From the NCBI GenBank assembly GCA_911728455.2, contig OU452219.1:24239219-24303218 (forward strand): 64,000 bases of DNA, read 5' to 3'. The stretch comes from Marthasterias glacialis (taxonomy: Eukaryota; Echinodermata; Asteroidea; Forcipulatida; Asteriidae). The position numbers were made by a program, and so were the translations under genes. How positions within the stretch are numbered: the stretch's first letter is position 1; the number at the start of each line of letters is the position of its first letter. Below are positions 24,387 through 35,179 of this stretch, in pieces. The notes beneath the pieces were generated by a model. It made no database searches. It saw only the letters and a program-made list of their open reading frames with translations, and was not told the origin of the DNA.

Positions 24387-25344
24387 TATTATGTACATAC
24401 TGTTGTGTTAGCAACACTTTTGGTTCCCCCTGTGATGTCACATGCAATATGTCATGTGACTGGCTTGTTTTTGTTGGCATTCTCAGGAGCACTACTTTAA
24501 ATGAAAAATAAAGAAAAAAGCACATAAAAGGCGTAGCACCTGGATACATTTTCAGCTGATCTAATAAATTTTTACATGGCTTACGGACAAGGCAGTCCAG
24601 CACAAATCCTTAACAATAGCCTTAATCAAGGTGCGCCAGCTGGATGGGACGGTGTAGTCGCATTTTAACATATTTTATTGAATGCCTATGCCCCATAGAT
24701 TAAGCTATGCCCAAAACTCCAACACATGATGTGCAGTGCTTTATAATAGTATGACTGTCGTCCTGATGGACTCGGTGCGTGGACAGTGTTCGTGTGCGCA
24801 TGTAGTGACGGACTCCCTGCATCTGTGCATGGACTGTGTGTGTATGCGACTGCGTATCGTCCTTACAGACTCCGTGTGTGGATAACTCTGGGCTAAGGGA
24901 AAGTGCAAAGACAGCCTTGATCAAAGCTACTGGCTACCTTTATAATAGAGGCAACCAACTGTACTACATGGAACAAGAAACAATGTGGTGGCACAAGAGG
25001 TAACTATTTCCTGCCAGTGTCTTACAACCCCAAAGAAAATGAAGTGAAAGTTTCAACATGATTTTGTTTCTTCTTGTTTGAAATTGCCCTGCAAGACATG
25101 GCCTTTAGTTTGTAATATCAGAGGAAGTGTCTTGCAGCACTTTTCCTGATATTTTGGTGCATCAACTCTGATCTTTGTCCATTTGACATAATTATGCAAT
25201 TGTGCCATTTGGCAAGTTTTTGACATCAGCATTGTAGCAAACATGGGATTAAAGGCACACTTTTATGCCCAGATGATGAGGAAAAGTGCTGCACAAAGAT
25301 GATCTATAACAGAACACTATAAATACAGTAGAAACCATTTGAGC
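24387..25344. other. Spacer without a recognised gene
   Basis: Around 24760-24890 a degenerate repeat of the form GGACT(C)CGTGTGTGGA gives spurious ORFs. Nothing else was recognised. Confidence 0.5.
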
Positions 25345-25700
25345 CCAATTTTATGGCTCTGAATGAATACCCATAGCTTGTAATTTTTGACATAAATTCA
25401 CATAGTCTACAGTGTCAAAAGCCTGAAACCCACAGCCAGGGAGGCGTGTGGCCGGGCGTTTAGAAGGCAGAGTACAGAGTTTAGAGGCATTCGCCAGTGA
25501 TAGCCAATGGGGGCCGGCGGAGCCCAAACGCCCACCGACTGGCGTGTCTGCGAGGGTCCCGAGTCCACGAGAAGAAGTCCAATAACACCGTACCTGCATA
25601 ATTCTCTTTGGTCATCTGAGATCGAATATAATCAGTTAGGAGAATCAAGTAAGAGTCAGTTGAATAAGAACTTCTAAACCCGGACTGTAAATCATAAATG
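25345..25700 (-). pseudogene. LINE reverse-transcriptase fragment split by a GC-rich insert
   Basis: Read on the minus strand, the segment encodes pieces of a non-LTR reverse transcriptase palm. The QSGFR-type motif with its following helix lies near 25600-25690, and a FDTVDY...KLQAMGI block (motif A and onward) lies near 25355-25425. Between them about 130-170 bp of markedly GC-rich DNA (about 25435-25565) replaces the few residues expected. The CR1/L2/jockey group is plausible. It is clearly non-functional. Confidence 0.7.
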
Positions 25701-25964
25701 AACCCTTTCTTTGCCTTTATCTTTTCTTTTTAAGGACACTGATGCAATTAAGCTGTGTCAAATAAAATGAAATGCAAATACTAACCGTGGAATTCTGCAC
25801 TTACAGCCCATAGATTTATGCACTTAAGACGACTGTAAGAGCAGAATTCTATTGTAAGCAGTGCAATATGATCAGGCACTAAACATCAACAGATTAACAG
25901 AGTTGAACAAGAAGTAGCTTTGTGTGGCAAAGTGGTTTCTGATATGTTGTATCCACAGGTTGCC

Positions 25965-26098
25965 ACTTAACATCCCTTGCATTTGTTCACATCCAGCCCA
26001 TAAGACATCTTGTTGGTGTTCTTCTGAAGAGGTCTTAAGTCTTGATTGTTGAGAAGGCTATCCATATCTGACAGAGAGCACTGCAGATCCTCATCTGA
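25965..26098 (-). CDS. Possible terminal exon of an unrecognised gene
   Basis: On the minus strand an acceptor-like CTTTAATCAG is followed by about 43 open codons of hydrophilic sequence (DEDLQCSLSDMDSLLNN...) ending in NKCKGC and TAA. Codon content looks less AT-driven than its surroundings. I recognise no family, found no polyadenylation signal nearby and could not phase-match an upstream exon. It lies downstream of the NUP133 exons but does not resemble that protein. Chance is a real alternative. Confidence 0.25.
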
Positions 26099-26462
26099 TT
26101 AAAGACAAATTATGATCAAGTTTAGCATTGTTTTCAAACTTGGACCCAACTTCAATAAGCAGAAAGTACTGCTTAACAAATGTGTGCTGAGGAAACAAGT
26201 GGGAGCCAGTCATAAATTACACATGGTAGGGTATTTTGGCTGGTAACCTTTTTGTGGTAAGCAAAATTATTTTGAGCCTATGTAGTTTGCATGCTTGAGC
26301 AACTCTAAGAAAATGGGCCCCAATGTCGAAAGACCTAAGACCATTTAATCATTGTATACTCCATAAACTTGAGGGGAAAAACAAAACAATTTTTCAATAA
26401 GAGTTGCTGCTTTGTGACTGCAAGAAGCATCAGCACCCCCTTCTCTTCGACATCATCTGAGT

Positions 26463-26612
26463 TCAGGACCTGATTTCACAAAGCACCAAGATTCATCTTA
26501 AGATAAGTGGTCAATACTGCCTAAATGATTGTGATGTCACACTTTGCTTAGCAATTAATTTAACTTTGCTTAGCATTCTGAGCTCTTTGTGAGAGTGAGC
26601 CCTGGTTTCATA
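26463..26612. mobile_element. MITE of the 'TTTCACAAAG...GATGTCACACTTTGCTTAGC' family
   Basis: The conserved core TGTGATGTCACACTTTGCTTAGCAATTA and the flanking TTTCACAAAGCACCAAGATTC / CTCTTTGTGAGAG ends are shared with 39983-40115 and 44318-44592. It is non-coding. Confidence 0.7.
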
Positions 26613-27056
26613 ACTATGCACTGCATATTTTATATCAGATTTTCTAAGACTTTGGGAACCTTCTGATGCACAAAACACAGCATTGTCTGGGTTAGTGGCA
26701 TAATTGCCTTGAAACTGTAAAATATTCCCCCCCCCCAAAAAAAAAAGCTAGAGAAGGAAAAGAATTCTTTCTTTGTCATACATAAGTGACATGCAAAGCT
26801 TAAGTCACAGAAATTCCATTGCACATTTTATGCGAGAGGTTTGTAACTCGGGTAAAGTTTTAGGTATTGATGTGTCTTTTCCCGTACACTTTTAACTTGT
26901 TAAGAGTATAATTTTATAAAATGATTATTGTACATTGAAACAATTTTGGACTTCTGGCCACATGATCCAATTTGTCTTTTTAATAAAAAGAAATAAACCA
27001 GAATAATAAAATGGGAAAGCTTTGACGTGTTGTAAGGGTCTAATCACAGACCATGC

Positions 27057-27271
27057 ATCTATTGACCCCTTTCATTGACGTCACAAGCGGCTACTGTCTA
27101 CCACTGGTCTGCCATTTTGAGGGTCAATTTGCATGCACAGATGTGGTGTGCGTCCTAATGCAAGCATTGCCTAAAATGCGCACAACACAGTATAAAACAC
27201 AGGGAAACTGACTCCCAAAATGGTGCAACTAGTATTTATTGTGTTGATGACGCCAGGTGATTTGGGTCATT
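27057..27271. mobile_element. MITE of the TTGACCC...TGACGTCA family
   Basis: It starts ATTGACCCCTTTCATTGACGTCA and ends GATGACGCCAGGTGATTTGGGTCA, forming imperfect TIRs. Shared internal words (GTCTGCCATTTTG, CCCAAAATGGTGCAA, TTTATTGTGTTGATGA) recur at 48124-48330, 54750-54965, 55935-56051, 57735-58218 and at the ends of 40853-42041. Confidence 0.75.
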
Positions 27272-28445
27272 GGGAAGAATCTGTAAGGGATACTCAATGA
27301 ATACTTACAGGAATCCAAAATTAATCTCGCTCACTTGAAGATTATGCTGTCATAGTTCAGCATAGGTTCTACCCCTGAGCCTTTCACTGCAGACCATCTG
27401 AAACGAAGTCACAAATGTACTTAAACTGTCAATATCATAAAGAAAACAAGAAAACAATCTCAACTGCAATCTCTTCAGCCTTTCAAGCAATACTTTACTG
27501 TGCATCAATCTGGTATGTCCTTCCATTCAAATCAATGAAACCAAATTGAGGCTAGAGGTTCAAAATAGTCTGGCTCTAATTTTGCTAATAAGAATCAATA
27601 TTTATTAGTGTTGATGGTCTCAGGAACTGGTCTTGGTTTCAAGACCTGGTTTTGAATCAAGAATGTCTTGAGACCATTTTTTGCGGTCTTGTTCTCAGTC
27701 TTGGTCTCGGGTCCATCAAAGTCTCTGTCTGCTGAGGTTTACAGCAACACCTTGTAAAAATCTCCAAGACTTTAGATACTTTTAAATGATTAATTCATTT
27801 AAGTGTTTAGTGAATTGCAAAGTCGGATTGTTGAGAGATTGATGGCAGAATTACCATCTGCCAATGCCAACGACATGCAATTTGCCATTCCAAAAGTCTG
27901 GAACACAAAAGATGAAACTAAATAAAACTGCACTTAGGAAATATATTGTGAAATTAGTTGTTTCCAGATGAAATCATGGGTGGGCAGGATTGAGGTTTTA
28001 GTCGATCAATCATTTTAAGGGTTTGGATAAACCACTACTAAAGAATCTTGGATAAGTATCTCGCTATCATGTGCAACTTCCAAACCACAACATCGATCCT
28101 TTATTGGACAAGTAGGCGGCTTCAACAAAGGAAACAGATTTCTCGAATAAAAAGTAATACTTCAAGGCAGAACCTGGACTCAAGAGCTGCAACTAAGGTT
28201 AAAGTCCAACCTGTTTGAAAGGACCTATCACAGCTTGGTTCTTATCATTACTTTTACATTTTGGGACCATTGACACAGATGGTGGCAGCATGTGATGATC
28301 AAGGTTTATGAGACACACAAACAGCAACCTTTGCATGTACATGTATGTTCAAACCCTTACATGTAACTAGTAACAAGTTATAAACATGCCAGCATGAGGA
28401 CATAATCCTTGCTCAATAAATGAGGTACATGTAACAAAAAAAATT
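27272..28445. other. Spacer without a recognised gene
   Basis: I searched this stretch for further NUP133 exons on the minus strand and found none. No other feature was recognised. Confidence 0.5.
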
Positions 28446-28620
28446 AGTCTATTGTGGCCAAGAGGTCAAGCGCACTGGACTTATGCTATGGTGTTTCTGA
28501 TCAGCAGATTGTGGGTTTGAGTCCCGGTCTTGACACTTGTGTCCTTAAGCAAGACACAAACCATTATAGACTGTGTAAGTCTCGCGCGTATTTGAACATT
28601 ATGGTCCCTTAAAGTAGCTT
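28446..28620 (+). mobile_element. tRNA-derived SINE
   Basis: The A box-like GTGGCCAAGAGGTCA (28454-28468) and B box GGTTTGAGTCC (28514-28524) are correctly spaced. The tail TGACACTTGTGTCCTTAAGC is a motif I associate with widespread invertebrate SINEs. The anticodon arm is not tRNA-like, so this is not a functional tRNA. Confidence 0.75.
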
Positions 28621-28919
28621 TTATACAAATGCTCAATTCAACATTGAATGATTTTCTTTTCGACATCACATTTGTCAGGTGAAAACCTCTGCATGAAATT
28701 GGTTGACTTGCGAGGTTCATTAACTTAACCACCCTATGTAACATGCAAAATTGTTTGTATATGGTTGATGGACGTGAGAAAATGTCAGGATCCTGACAAT
28801 AATTCATTTTTAGTTTTCAATTAATTACCACTTCTAATTGGCGATTTGTTTTGTGCACAAAATAAGCCCTGGCATCTTTAATTTCAATGAGAAGTCTTAA
28901 ATGAAAAGTCTTAACTTAC

Positions 28920-29017
28920 TCTGTCCCACACACCCACATTCTGTAAGAAGGAGAGTAAATGATCATGAACCTTCATCTTATCTTCCAGCTGGTGTAGAAG
29001 AATCAAAGAACCAGTTG
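28920..29017 (-). CDS. NUP133: NUP133-like exon C (last one found)
   Basis: This 98-bp minus-strand exon encodes TGSLILLHQLEDKMKVHDHL followed by a segment ending NVGVWDR. It closely resembles the vertebrate Nup133 segment around LIILHQLEDKMK, at the start of its alpha-helical domain. The acceptor is GGCTAAG|CAACTGG and the donor ACAGA|GTAAGT. It enters in phase 1, exactly what the corrected exon B leaves over. Nup133 is a scaffold subunit of the Nup107-160 (Y) complex of the nuclear pore. The next expected exon (the conserved TPMATRLLLCEHAE region) was not found below 28.9 kb. Confidence 0.8.
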
Positions 29018-29049
29018 CTTAGCCTGAAAATAAATAAATGTTGATTGAG

Positions 29050-29300
29050 GATGATGAAATACTTTATAATCCCTGCTCTCTGTGGTATGCCAGGCAAAAA
29101 CAACAGGAGTCTAATATTTTCATCCTCTTAGTTTTGCTGTTGTATGATGATAAAGAACTGAACATTTGGGATTCTTTGAGGGCTTCAAGAAAACGATTTC
29201 CTTTGGTAGAAATCAATTCCATGACCTATCAACAAAGCCCCTGTCTTAAATACTAGACCATTAATGACCTCACAAAATACCTGGAAGTCAACTTGATTCT
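29050..29300. repeat. Dispersed repeat, copy 1
   Basis: The segment shares order and sequence with 35180-35360: ATTCTTTGAGGGCTTCAAGAAAA, then GTCTTAAATACTAGACCATTAATGACCTCACA, then TTGATTCTAGCAAT. It is non-coding. The ends are undefined. Confidence 0.6.
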
Positions 29301-29304
29301 AGCA

Positions 29305-30069
29305 ATAGACCGATTGCGCGACCCGCGTCATGTGACCCCTTCTGGGTATAAAATGTAAACACACAAGACGTCCTCCATAGGAAAGTCCGGTACAGTACAC
29401 GATGATTGTTGCATTTAGTTGATTCGATCGAGGCAAATATTCAAGAGTTTGTACCAGAGACCTTTGAGTGGCTGAATAAAGCCAGTAAGGACAGTTCCAG
29501 CAAGTCTTGAAGATTGTATAAATGTGCACGATGTGTACTAGTGAACGACGGAACGTTAGGTCAGACGACCGCGATCACCACACACTTTTCAACACAAAAA
29601 TGTCAAAGTTTTGAAGCTGAAAACGTCCAAAGAAATTGCTTTCCAAAACTGTGTGATTCCTTTGCCTATTTGAAATTTTGCAAGGCTCTGTATAAATGCT
29701 CACTTTTTCAACGTTCTTTATCATTTTTTTTACAGTGATTTAGGCCTACATTACAAACAAAATAACAGGCGGGTGGTTACATAATAGTCGTCCGACGCCG
29801 GTAGTGCATGGCTAAAAAACCTCTTTTTAGTAGAATTATGTTAAATTGTGAAACAGAGATGTGATTTAAAATAATGCCACAACATACTATTTTAAATAAA
29901 GGGGCTGATTAACTAGTTTATCTCTTAACAAAAGTAAAATTGACTGTTTTTGTAGTCACTCCGTGTCACGGCATATCTCTTTACAAGTATTTTGCGATCA
30001 GCTGTATGGCATTATACCCATAAGGGGTCACGTGACCGCATGTCAACATTGGTCGCAGAATCGGTCTAT
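29305..30069. mobile_element. TIR family ATAGACC, copy 3
   Basis: A 765-bp element has ends ATAGACCGATTGCGCGACC and GGTCGCAGAATCGGTCTAT. Its left half matches copy 1, while its right half matches the fragment at 6385-6659 far better than copy 1, so at least two right-end subfamilies exist. It sits in the intron between NUP133-like exons C and B. Confidence 0.85.
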
Positions 30070-30887
30070 TTGCAGCGAGTACAACAAAAAGTATGAAACT
30101 GTTATTTTTGCTTCTGATAAAATGGAGGCTCAACTACAGTTTCCACTTGATCATTAAAGCCTAACCCAGTTTGACTGAAATACCATTAATTTAGGTGAAT
30201 CCACAATGCAATTGTTTGACATTTATGCAAATTATTCTTTTCATTTATCTGCATCTTGGAGCCTAATTTCTGATTGGCAAAAATCATATATACATGGAAA
30301 AACAAACCTGTGAAAATTTTGCGTTCAATCCGTTATCCTGTGTCAGGAGAAAATAGTGAGAAACTGTGCTCACTTTTCAGCATGTAAACATACGGATCTT
30401 AATTTCGATTGTTACACCGAAATTAAAATCGAAGTCTTCAAATTCTTTTATTTCAATTTTGACAGAATTTCAGACAGAAACATTTCTATGGAAGATTGAT
30501 CCTGGCATACATGGTATAAAAATTCATAATCAGTAAGCTTTCTGACTGATATTAATAACTTTTTTGGGGATGAAACAGGTCTGAATACCAATCCTGTATT
30601 CTTCCTTTAACTTGAGATACACACACACACTTGCAGAAGTTCCTTGCCAATACATGTAAGCAGAGATGTATTGCTTTTTTAAATATGACATGCAGAGTCA
30701 TGAGATTGGGACTAAATGCAGTTGATCTATCAGTCTCTTGTAGGGTTAAAATTCTCTTAAGGCTGTGTCAGAATCAAGTGACTTTGGCTACAGCTATGGC
30801 CGTTGGCTGAAGTGGTACTGTTGAAGAATAGTGACTTTGTAGCATTCTGGCCATGTAAAGAGAATGTTCTATTAACTTCATACTGAC
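30070..30887. other. Intronic AT-rich DNA
   Basis: Intron of the NUP133-like gene. Nothing recognised beyond a short (AC)n run near 30620. Confidence 0.5.
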
Positions 30888-31039
30888 CTTGTGATAAAGA
30901 TTCAGCTCATTGTAGATCAGACGCATGGAAATCATAAATGACCTCTTGACTGAGTTTAGCCACAGCTAGGTGACCCCGTCTCCATGGTAGACATAGATAA
31001 CACTAGGAAGACCTCTTCAACCATGGCTTCAGCCTCTGG
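30888..31039 (-). pseudogene. NUP133: NUP133-like exon B with frameshift and in-frame TGA
   Basis: This 152-bp exon has acceptor ATAGAG|CCAGAG and donor CACAAG|GTCAGT. It starts PEAEAMVEEVF, aligning without gaps to the vertebrate Nup133 stretch that follows the conserved KAAFLQ. After GGAGACGGGG the frame changes: one G too many in a run of four. The homologous continuation (LAVAKLSQEV...FHASD) is in the other frame. Five codons before the donor a TGA occupies the position of a conserved tryptophan before AES. Exon phases match A and C only if the extra G is removed. Either the copy is inactive or the base calls here are wrong. Confidence 0.75.
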
Positions 31040-31549
31040 CTCTATACATGGACAAGAATTCCAGGCAATTCCACTGTTACTCATACAGCATTGATCACAG
31101 GAATATGGTTTTATGAATGATCTTTTTGTAACATGTTTAGATTTACAACTAAAAACAACCAATCTACACATATCAAGTCACGAATATCATTCAGAAAAGT
31201 AGTCACAAGTATAATTGGTTTCTAGTTGATGATAAGTACCAACGATGTTTGCAATTTGAAATAGGGAAAATCTATGTATCAAGCACACAAATAACTTCTC
31301 AAACATTAAAAAGAAACAAGAACAAGCTGATCACAAGTACATTAAATGCATTTAAATGAATGACCACATTTTGCATGAGAAGTATATGAGGGAATGAGCG
31401 GTGCCACAGAACAAACTGTTTTTGAATCCACACAGCCTGACCAAAGCAATAAAATGCTGTCACTATCAATTCCTTGGTAGATGAAGTAACCCCGAGATTG
31501 AAGAACGCTAAACTCTTTTAGGTAGATACCAAAGATGGTTCTCAATGAG
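31040..31549. other. Intronic DNA without a recognised element
   Basis: Nothing recognised between exon B and the gypsy relic. Confidence 0.5.
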
Positions 31550-32400
31550 CCAACCAGTTACCTGACAATATTTTGGACGCCTTACGGGCACTTCCGATAA
31601 TTGAGGATGCCCTACGCACATGAAGAACTTCAGTGCAGGCTCTGTGAGAATATCGCAGAGGCTGCAGATGACATTTTAGTCTTTGGCACCGGAGAAAAGC
31701 AGACTCAAGTTCCCTTGTGCGTAAGACAGTGCTGGCCATACCAAGACAAACTGTCAACACAGAACAGACTTCCGTTGGACCTGCCTCGTGATCCCAATCA
31801 GCTCTTCATGCAGAAATGAAAGCCAGAGCACATGCATCTCACATAAGTGTGCAACACACAACCAACACTGCGTGAGACATTGTGTTTTGGCCAGGCATGC
31901 TTGTTGAATTGGCTGAGGGCTGTCCAACACTGTGCAATCTACCAGGAGTCACAGCCAGCACTGCCCAAGAACCCTCTCATGACGCATTCAATACCTGTGA
32001 GAAAAGCTGCAAAAGGCGGCAGTGATACAGTATGTGTGGTGGAAGGAATTCCTTGAGTGGAGGAACGCCCCAATGCCAGGAATGACCAGCTCAACAACAC
32101 AGCATTTAATGTCTAACTGCAAGCATTTAGTCCTCCTGCCATTGCAAGGTCACACTGTACATACCTCAGGTTGTAAAGGCTGTCATCGAACAAGTCTTGA
32201 CAAAGAGGCAGACAGCTAAACTGTATCACGACTACACGACCAGATGCTTTCCTTATCCAGTTGTTGGACAGCCAGTTTGTGCCAAAACTAGACCCAAGGT
32301 AAGACTCCCCTTGGCCAACCAGAGTGATCAAATGCAAAGATGCTACATTGTTGAAGTCGGTATTAAATGCAACAGACACGTAATCAGTAAGCTGTCTAAA
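31550..32400 (+). pseudogene. Ty3/gypsy LTR-retrotransposon pol relic
   Basis: Degraded pol pieces occur in the expected order but in several frames. An RT fragment with ADDILVFG (near 31655) comes first. Then comes the integrase zinc-binding region and its following CAIYQESQPALPKNPLMTHS block (about 31940-32000). A later WWKEFLEWRNAPMPGM block (near 32040-32085) follows, and last a chromodomain-proximal tail with PVVGQPVCAKTRPK and YIVEVG (about 32260-32370). LTRs, gag and protease were not seen. Stops and frameshifts show it is inactive. It lies in the intron between NUP133-like exons A and B. Confidence 0.8.
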
Positions 32401-32459
32401 AGAATTTTAGAGAATAAAAAATCTGCTCGAGTTTTAAAATGTTTTCATTGTTGGCTTTA

Positions 32460-34380
32460 CAGACCCCTTGCATATGTCGTCACACTCTCAAACAGCACCC
32501 TTACTCTCACTACTAACTCCATTGCTCAGCACCTCCTTGCCAATGGACACTTCAAAGATGCAGACATGAATCACGCCCGCACTGTGAAACAGGAGACCAC
32601 AAACCTGTGGAAAACACCAGGCGTTGGCGGGCATATGTCATCTCTATTTTCCCTCGCAGAACTCTCTGCTCCCATTTCCCAACTAAACTTCGGGAAAGCT
32701 CAAGGCCCTGATAACATCCCTCCAGTATTCCTGAAGCACTGTGGCCCCAGATGTTTAGCCTGCCTTCAAGAATTCTTCTCCTCCTGCCTTGCCAGCCAAT
32801 CTATACCCATGCCACTGTCATTGCATTGCTGAAACCAAACAAGGCTGCTGATGACCCCAAGAGCTATTGTCCGATTTCACTTCTTTGTGTCCCAGACAAG
32901 CTTCTTGAACGGCCTCTTCTGGCTCGGCTTGACCCAATCATCCACCCCAAACTGCCGGATGAACAAGCGGGCTTCCGACATGGACGCTCCACAGTACAGC
33001 AAATTGTTAAACTGACCAACGACATCGAGGACAGCTTTGAAACACGTAACAAAGCAGGTGTCATACTAGTGGACCTCACTGCTGCCTACGACACAGTGTG
33101 GCACCATGGCCTTGTCCTGAAACTTCTTCGCTCCATTTTCGATTCATATCAAACCGCAGTTTTGTCCTCAAGACCAGTGACAGGCAGACAAGCCGACCAC
33201 ATCGTCTGAGGAATGGAGTACCCCAAGGCTCAGGACTGTCCCCCACCCTCTTTAACATCTACATAAGCGACCTACCAAACACCACAGCAAGGAAGTATGG
33301 CTATGCTGACGACTGGGCCCTTCTGTACACAGATAGAAACTGGACAAATGTGGAGAAGGTGCTCTCAGCTGACAAGGAATGCATCGCAGACTACCTGATG
33401 ACATGGAGACTAAAGTTGAGCGTCGCAAAAACTACTTCATCTGCCTTCCACCTCAACACCAATGAAGCCCAACGTCAGCTGACTGTCATCCTAAATGGGT
33501 CTCCCCTGCCCGACAACCCAGATCCCACCTACCTTGGGGTAAGACTAGACTGGCAACTCATGTACAGGAAACATCTGGAAGCCCTCTGTTCTAAGGTTTC
33601 AGGCGTAACAACCTCCTGCGTCAGTTGGCTGGATCATCATCATGGGGTGCCTGGACATCCACCCTTCGAACTGGTGCTCTAGCCTTCATTTACAGCGCTG
33701 CCGAGTACACTGCCCCAGTATGGTAACGCAGTGCCCATGCCAGGAAGCTTGATGCGACCCTCAACGAAACCCTGCGGATCATGACTGGCTGCCTAGGCCC
33801 TACACCAATAAACCTCTGGCCTGTTCTTGCAGGTATCGCACCTGCAAAGCTTTGCAGAGAGTGCCTCACCGACAGGCTGGCGTTCAAGGCCGAGGCAAAC
33901 TCCGATCACCCTCTGCACCAGCTGATCCAAGATGCACAACAGCTTGGTCGTCAACGCCTGCCCTCTCGTCGTCCCTTCTCCCGTCATGCTGCAGCCCTCT
34001 GCAACTCCAACTTCACTTTGCATAGTATGTGGGAGGCTGACTGGGAGCAGACTGCCCGACCAAATGAATTTACTCTGACGCCCGACACCACAGCCCCTAC
34101 CAGCTCAGACCTTCCTCAAAAGGAATGGTTCACCCTGAACCCCTTGTATACAGGAGTTGGCCGGTTCAATGCCAGCATGTTTCATTGGGGCCTACGTCCA
34201 TCAGTAGCCTGCGTGTGTAGAGCACCACAGCAGACAGCAGAGCACATCATCAACGAATGTGCTGCACTTGGCCCCCCAGCTGACACGGTGGACTTCGCCA
34301 TTGTCAGTGAACAAACAAGAACATGGCTTAGACAACTGGACGGAATAGCCTGACCTTCTGCTGCCTCAAACGAAAGAAGA
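32460..34380 (+). pseudogene. Non-LTR (LINE) retrotransposon ORF2 relic
   Basis: Reverse-transcriptase blocks run in order. GKAQGPDNIPPVFLKHCGP is near 32695-32750 and PKSYCPISLL near 32860. EQAGFRHGRSTVQQIVKLT (near 32960-33015) and VILVDLTAAYDTVWHHGL (near 33060-33115) follow. Then come NGVPQGSGLSPTLFNIYISD (near 33210-33270), the YADD box (near 33300), TYLGVRLDWQL and a C-terminal Cys-His stretch CVCRAPQQTAEHIINEC (near 34210-34260). At least three frame changes and internal stops disable it. The endonuclease is absent; the 5' side abuts the gypsy relic. It is probably a jockey/CR1-group element. Confidence 0.9.
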
Positions 34381-34610
34381 AAAAGTACCCTCACTGAGGT
34401 AAAAGGAGGGATATCATTGGACGACAGCTGCTCTTTACAAGAATATACTAAAAACTGTTTTGACTCCTACCTACTGCATCTTTTCATGAATTAATAAAGA
34501 AAAACTTTGTTAACTAATACTAATTTGTGCTTTCTTTGTAAACATTTCAAAGGAAATTCAAGAATTATGAAAAAGACTTGTAATACGAATAAAAAATTCT
34601 AAAGACTCAC

Positions 34611-34846
34611 TGGATACTGTCTGCACACTTGAAGGAATGCTGCCTTGAAACCTTGATTCTTGTCATCCCCATACATGCTGACGTCAAGAGGTTGAGCAGC
34701 AGACCCGACGATCGAAGATTGGTCTAGACGGAGACTCTGATCAGCTAAAGATACATCCTGCAGGAAACTAGGCTCCTGCTGGGTGGTGGAGATGGTTACA
34801 AGACCATGATAGTTGGAGAAGACCAGAATGGAGCTGTCACTGCTTC
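34611..34846 (-). CDS. NUP133: NUP133-like exon A (end of beta-propeller, start of helical domain)
   Basis: This 236-bp minus-strand exon has acceptor TCATTCAG|GAAGCAG and donor TATCCA|GTGAGT. It encodes SSILVFSNYHGLVTIST near its start, resembling the last propeller strand of Nup133 (IIFSRNSGLVSITS), and ends GFKAAFLQVCRQYP, resembling the conserved KAAFLQYCRKD. The exon ends in phase 0, matching the start of exon B. The reading frame is intact. Earlier propeller exons should lie at higher coordinates but were not found with confidence, apart from a candidate at 35046. Product: an outer-ring nuclear pore scaffold protein. Confidence 0.85.
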
Positions 34847-35045
34847 CTGAATGAGAAATGACGATTAGAAACCATAAATGGCTCTTAGGCATTTATCTTG
34901 AAATTCAGTATCATAATTTGCAAGACGTCTTTAGTAGTGAAGCAAAAATGTTGCAAGTGGAATGTATCTTTTCAGTTTTTTTTTAAATACAAATCTCCCA
35001 GTGGAAATCAAACTATTCATTTTTTCTTTCCTTCCCTACCATTAC

Positions 35046-35110
35046 CCAGAATACCATCCCTGGTTGGCTGCGAAATCAAAATTTTCAAAGACAAAAAAAT
35101 GCAATTAGCT
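35046..35110 (-). CDS. Candidate preceding NUP133-like exon
   Basis: Minus-strand sequence ending KILISQPTRDGILG, with a possible donor CTGG|GTAATG, resembles the Nup133 segment KIVFNAQGDSVLG that precedes exon A. It leaves one base (G), exactly the phase exon A needs. The 5' boundary is unclear; no convincing acceptor was seen. The neighbourhood is AT-rich, so chance similarity is possible. Confidence 0.35.
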
Positions 35111-35179
35111 AATTGCAATAAATGGCTGTATTTACTTTGGGACAAAAAATACTGTGGCTACACTGACTTCATATTTCGT

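Noticed and set aside
27330..27395. Short minus-strand exon with splice-like ends (WSAVKGSGVEPMLNY...)
   Set aside because: Its phase does not fit the candidate terminal exon at 25965-26098 and no homology is recognised; likely chance.
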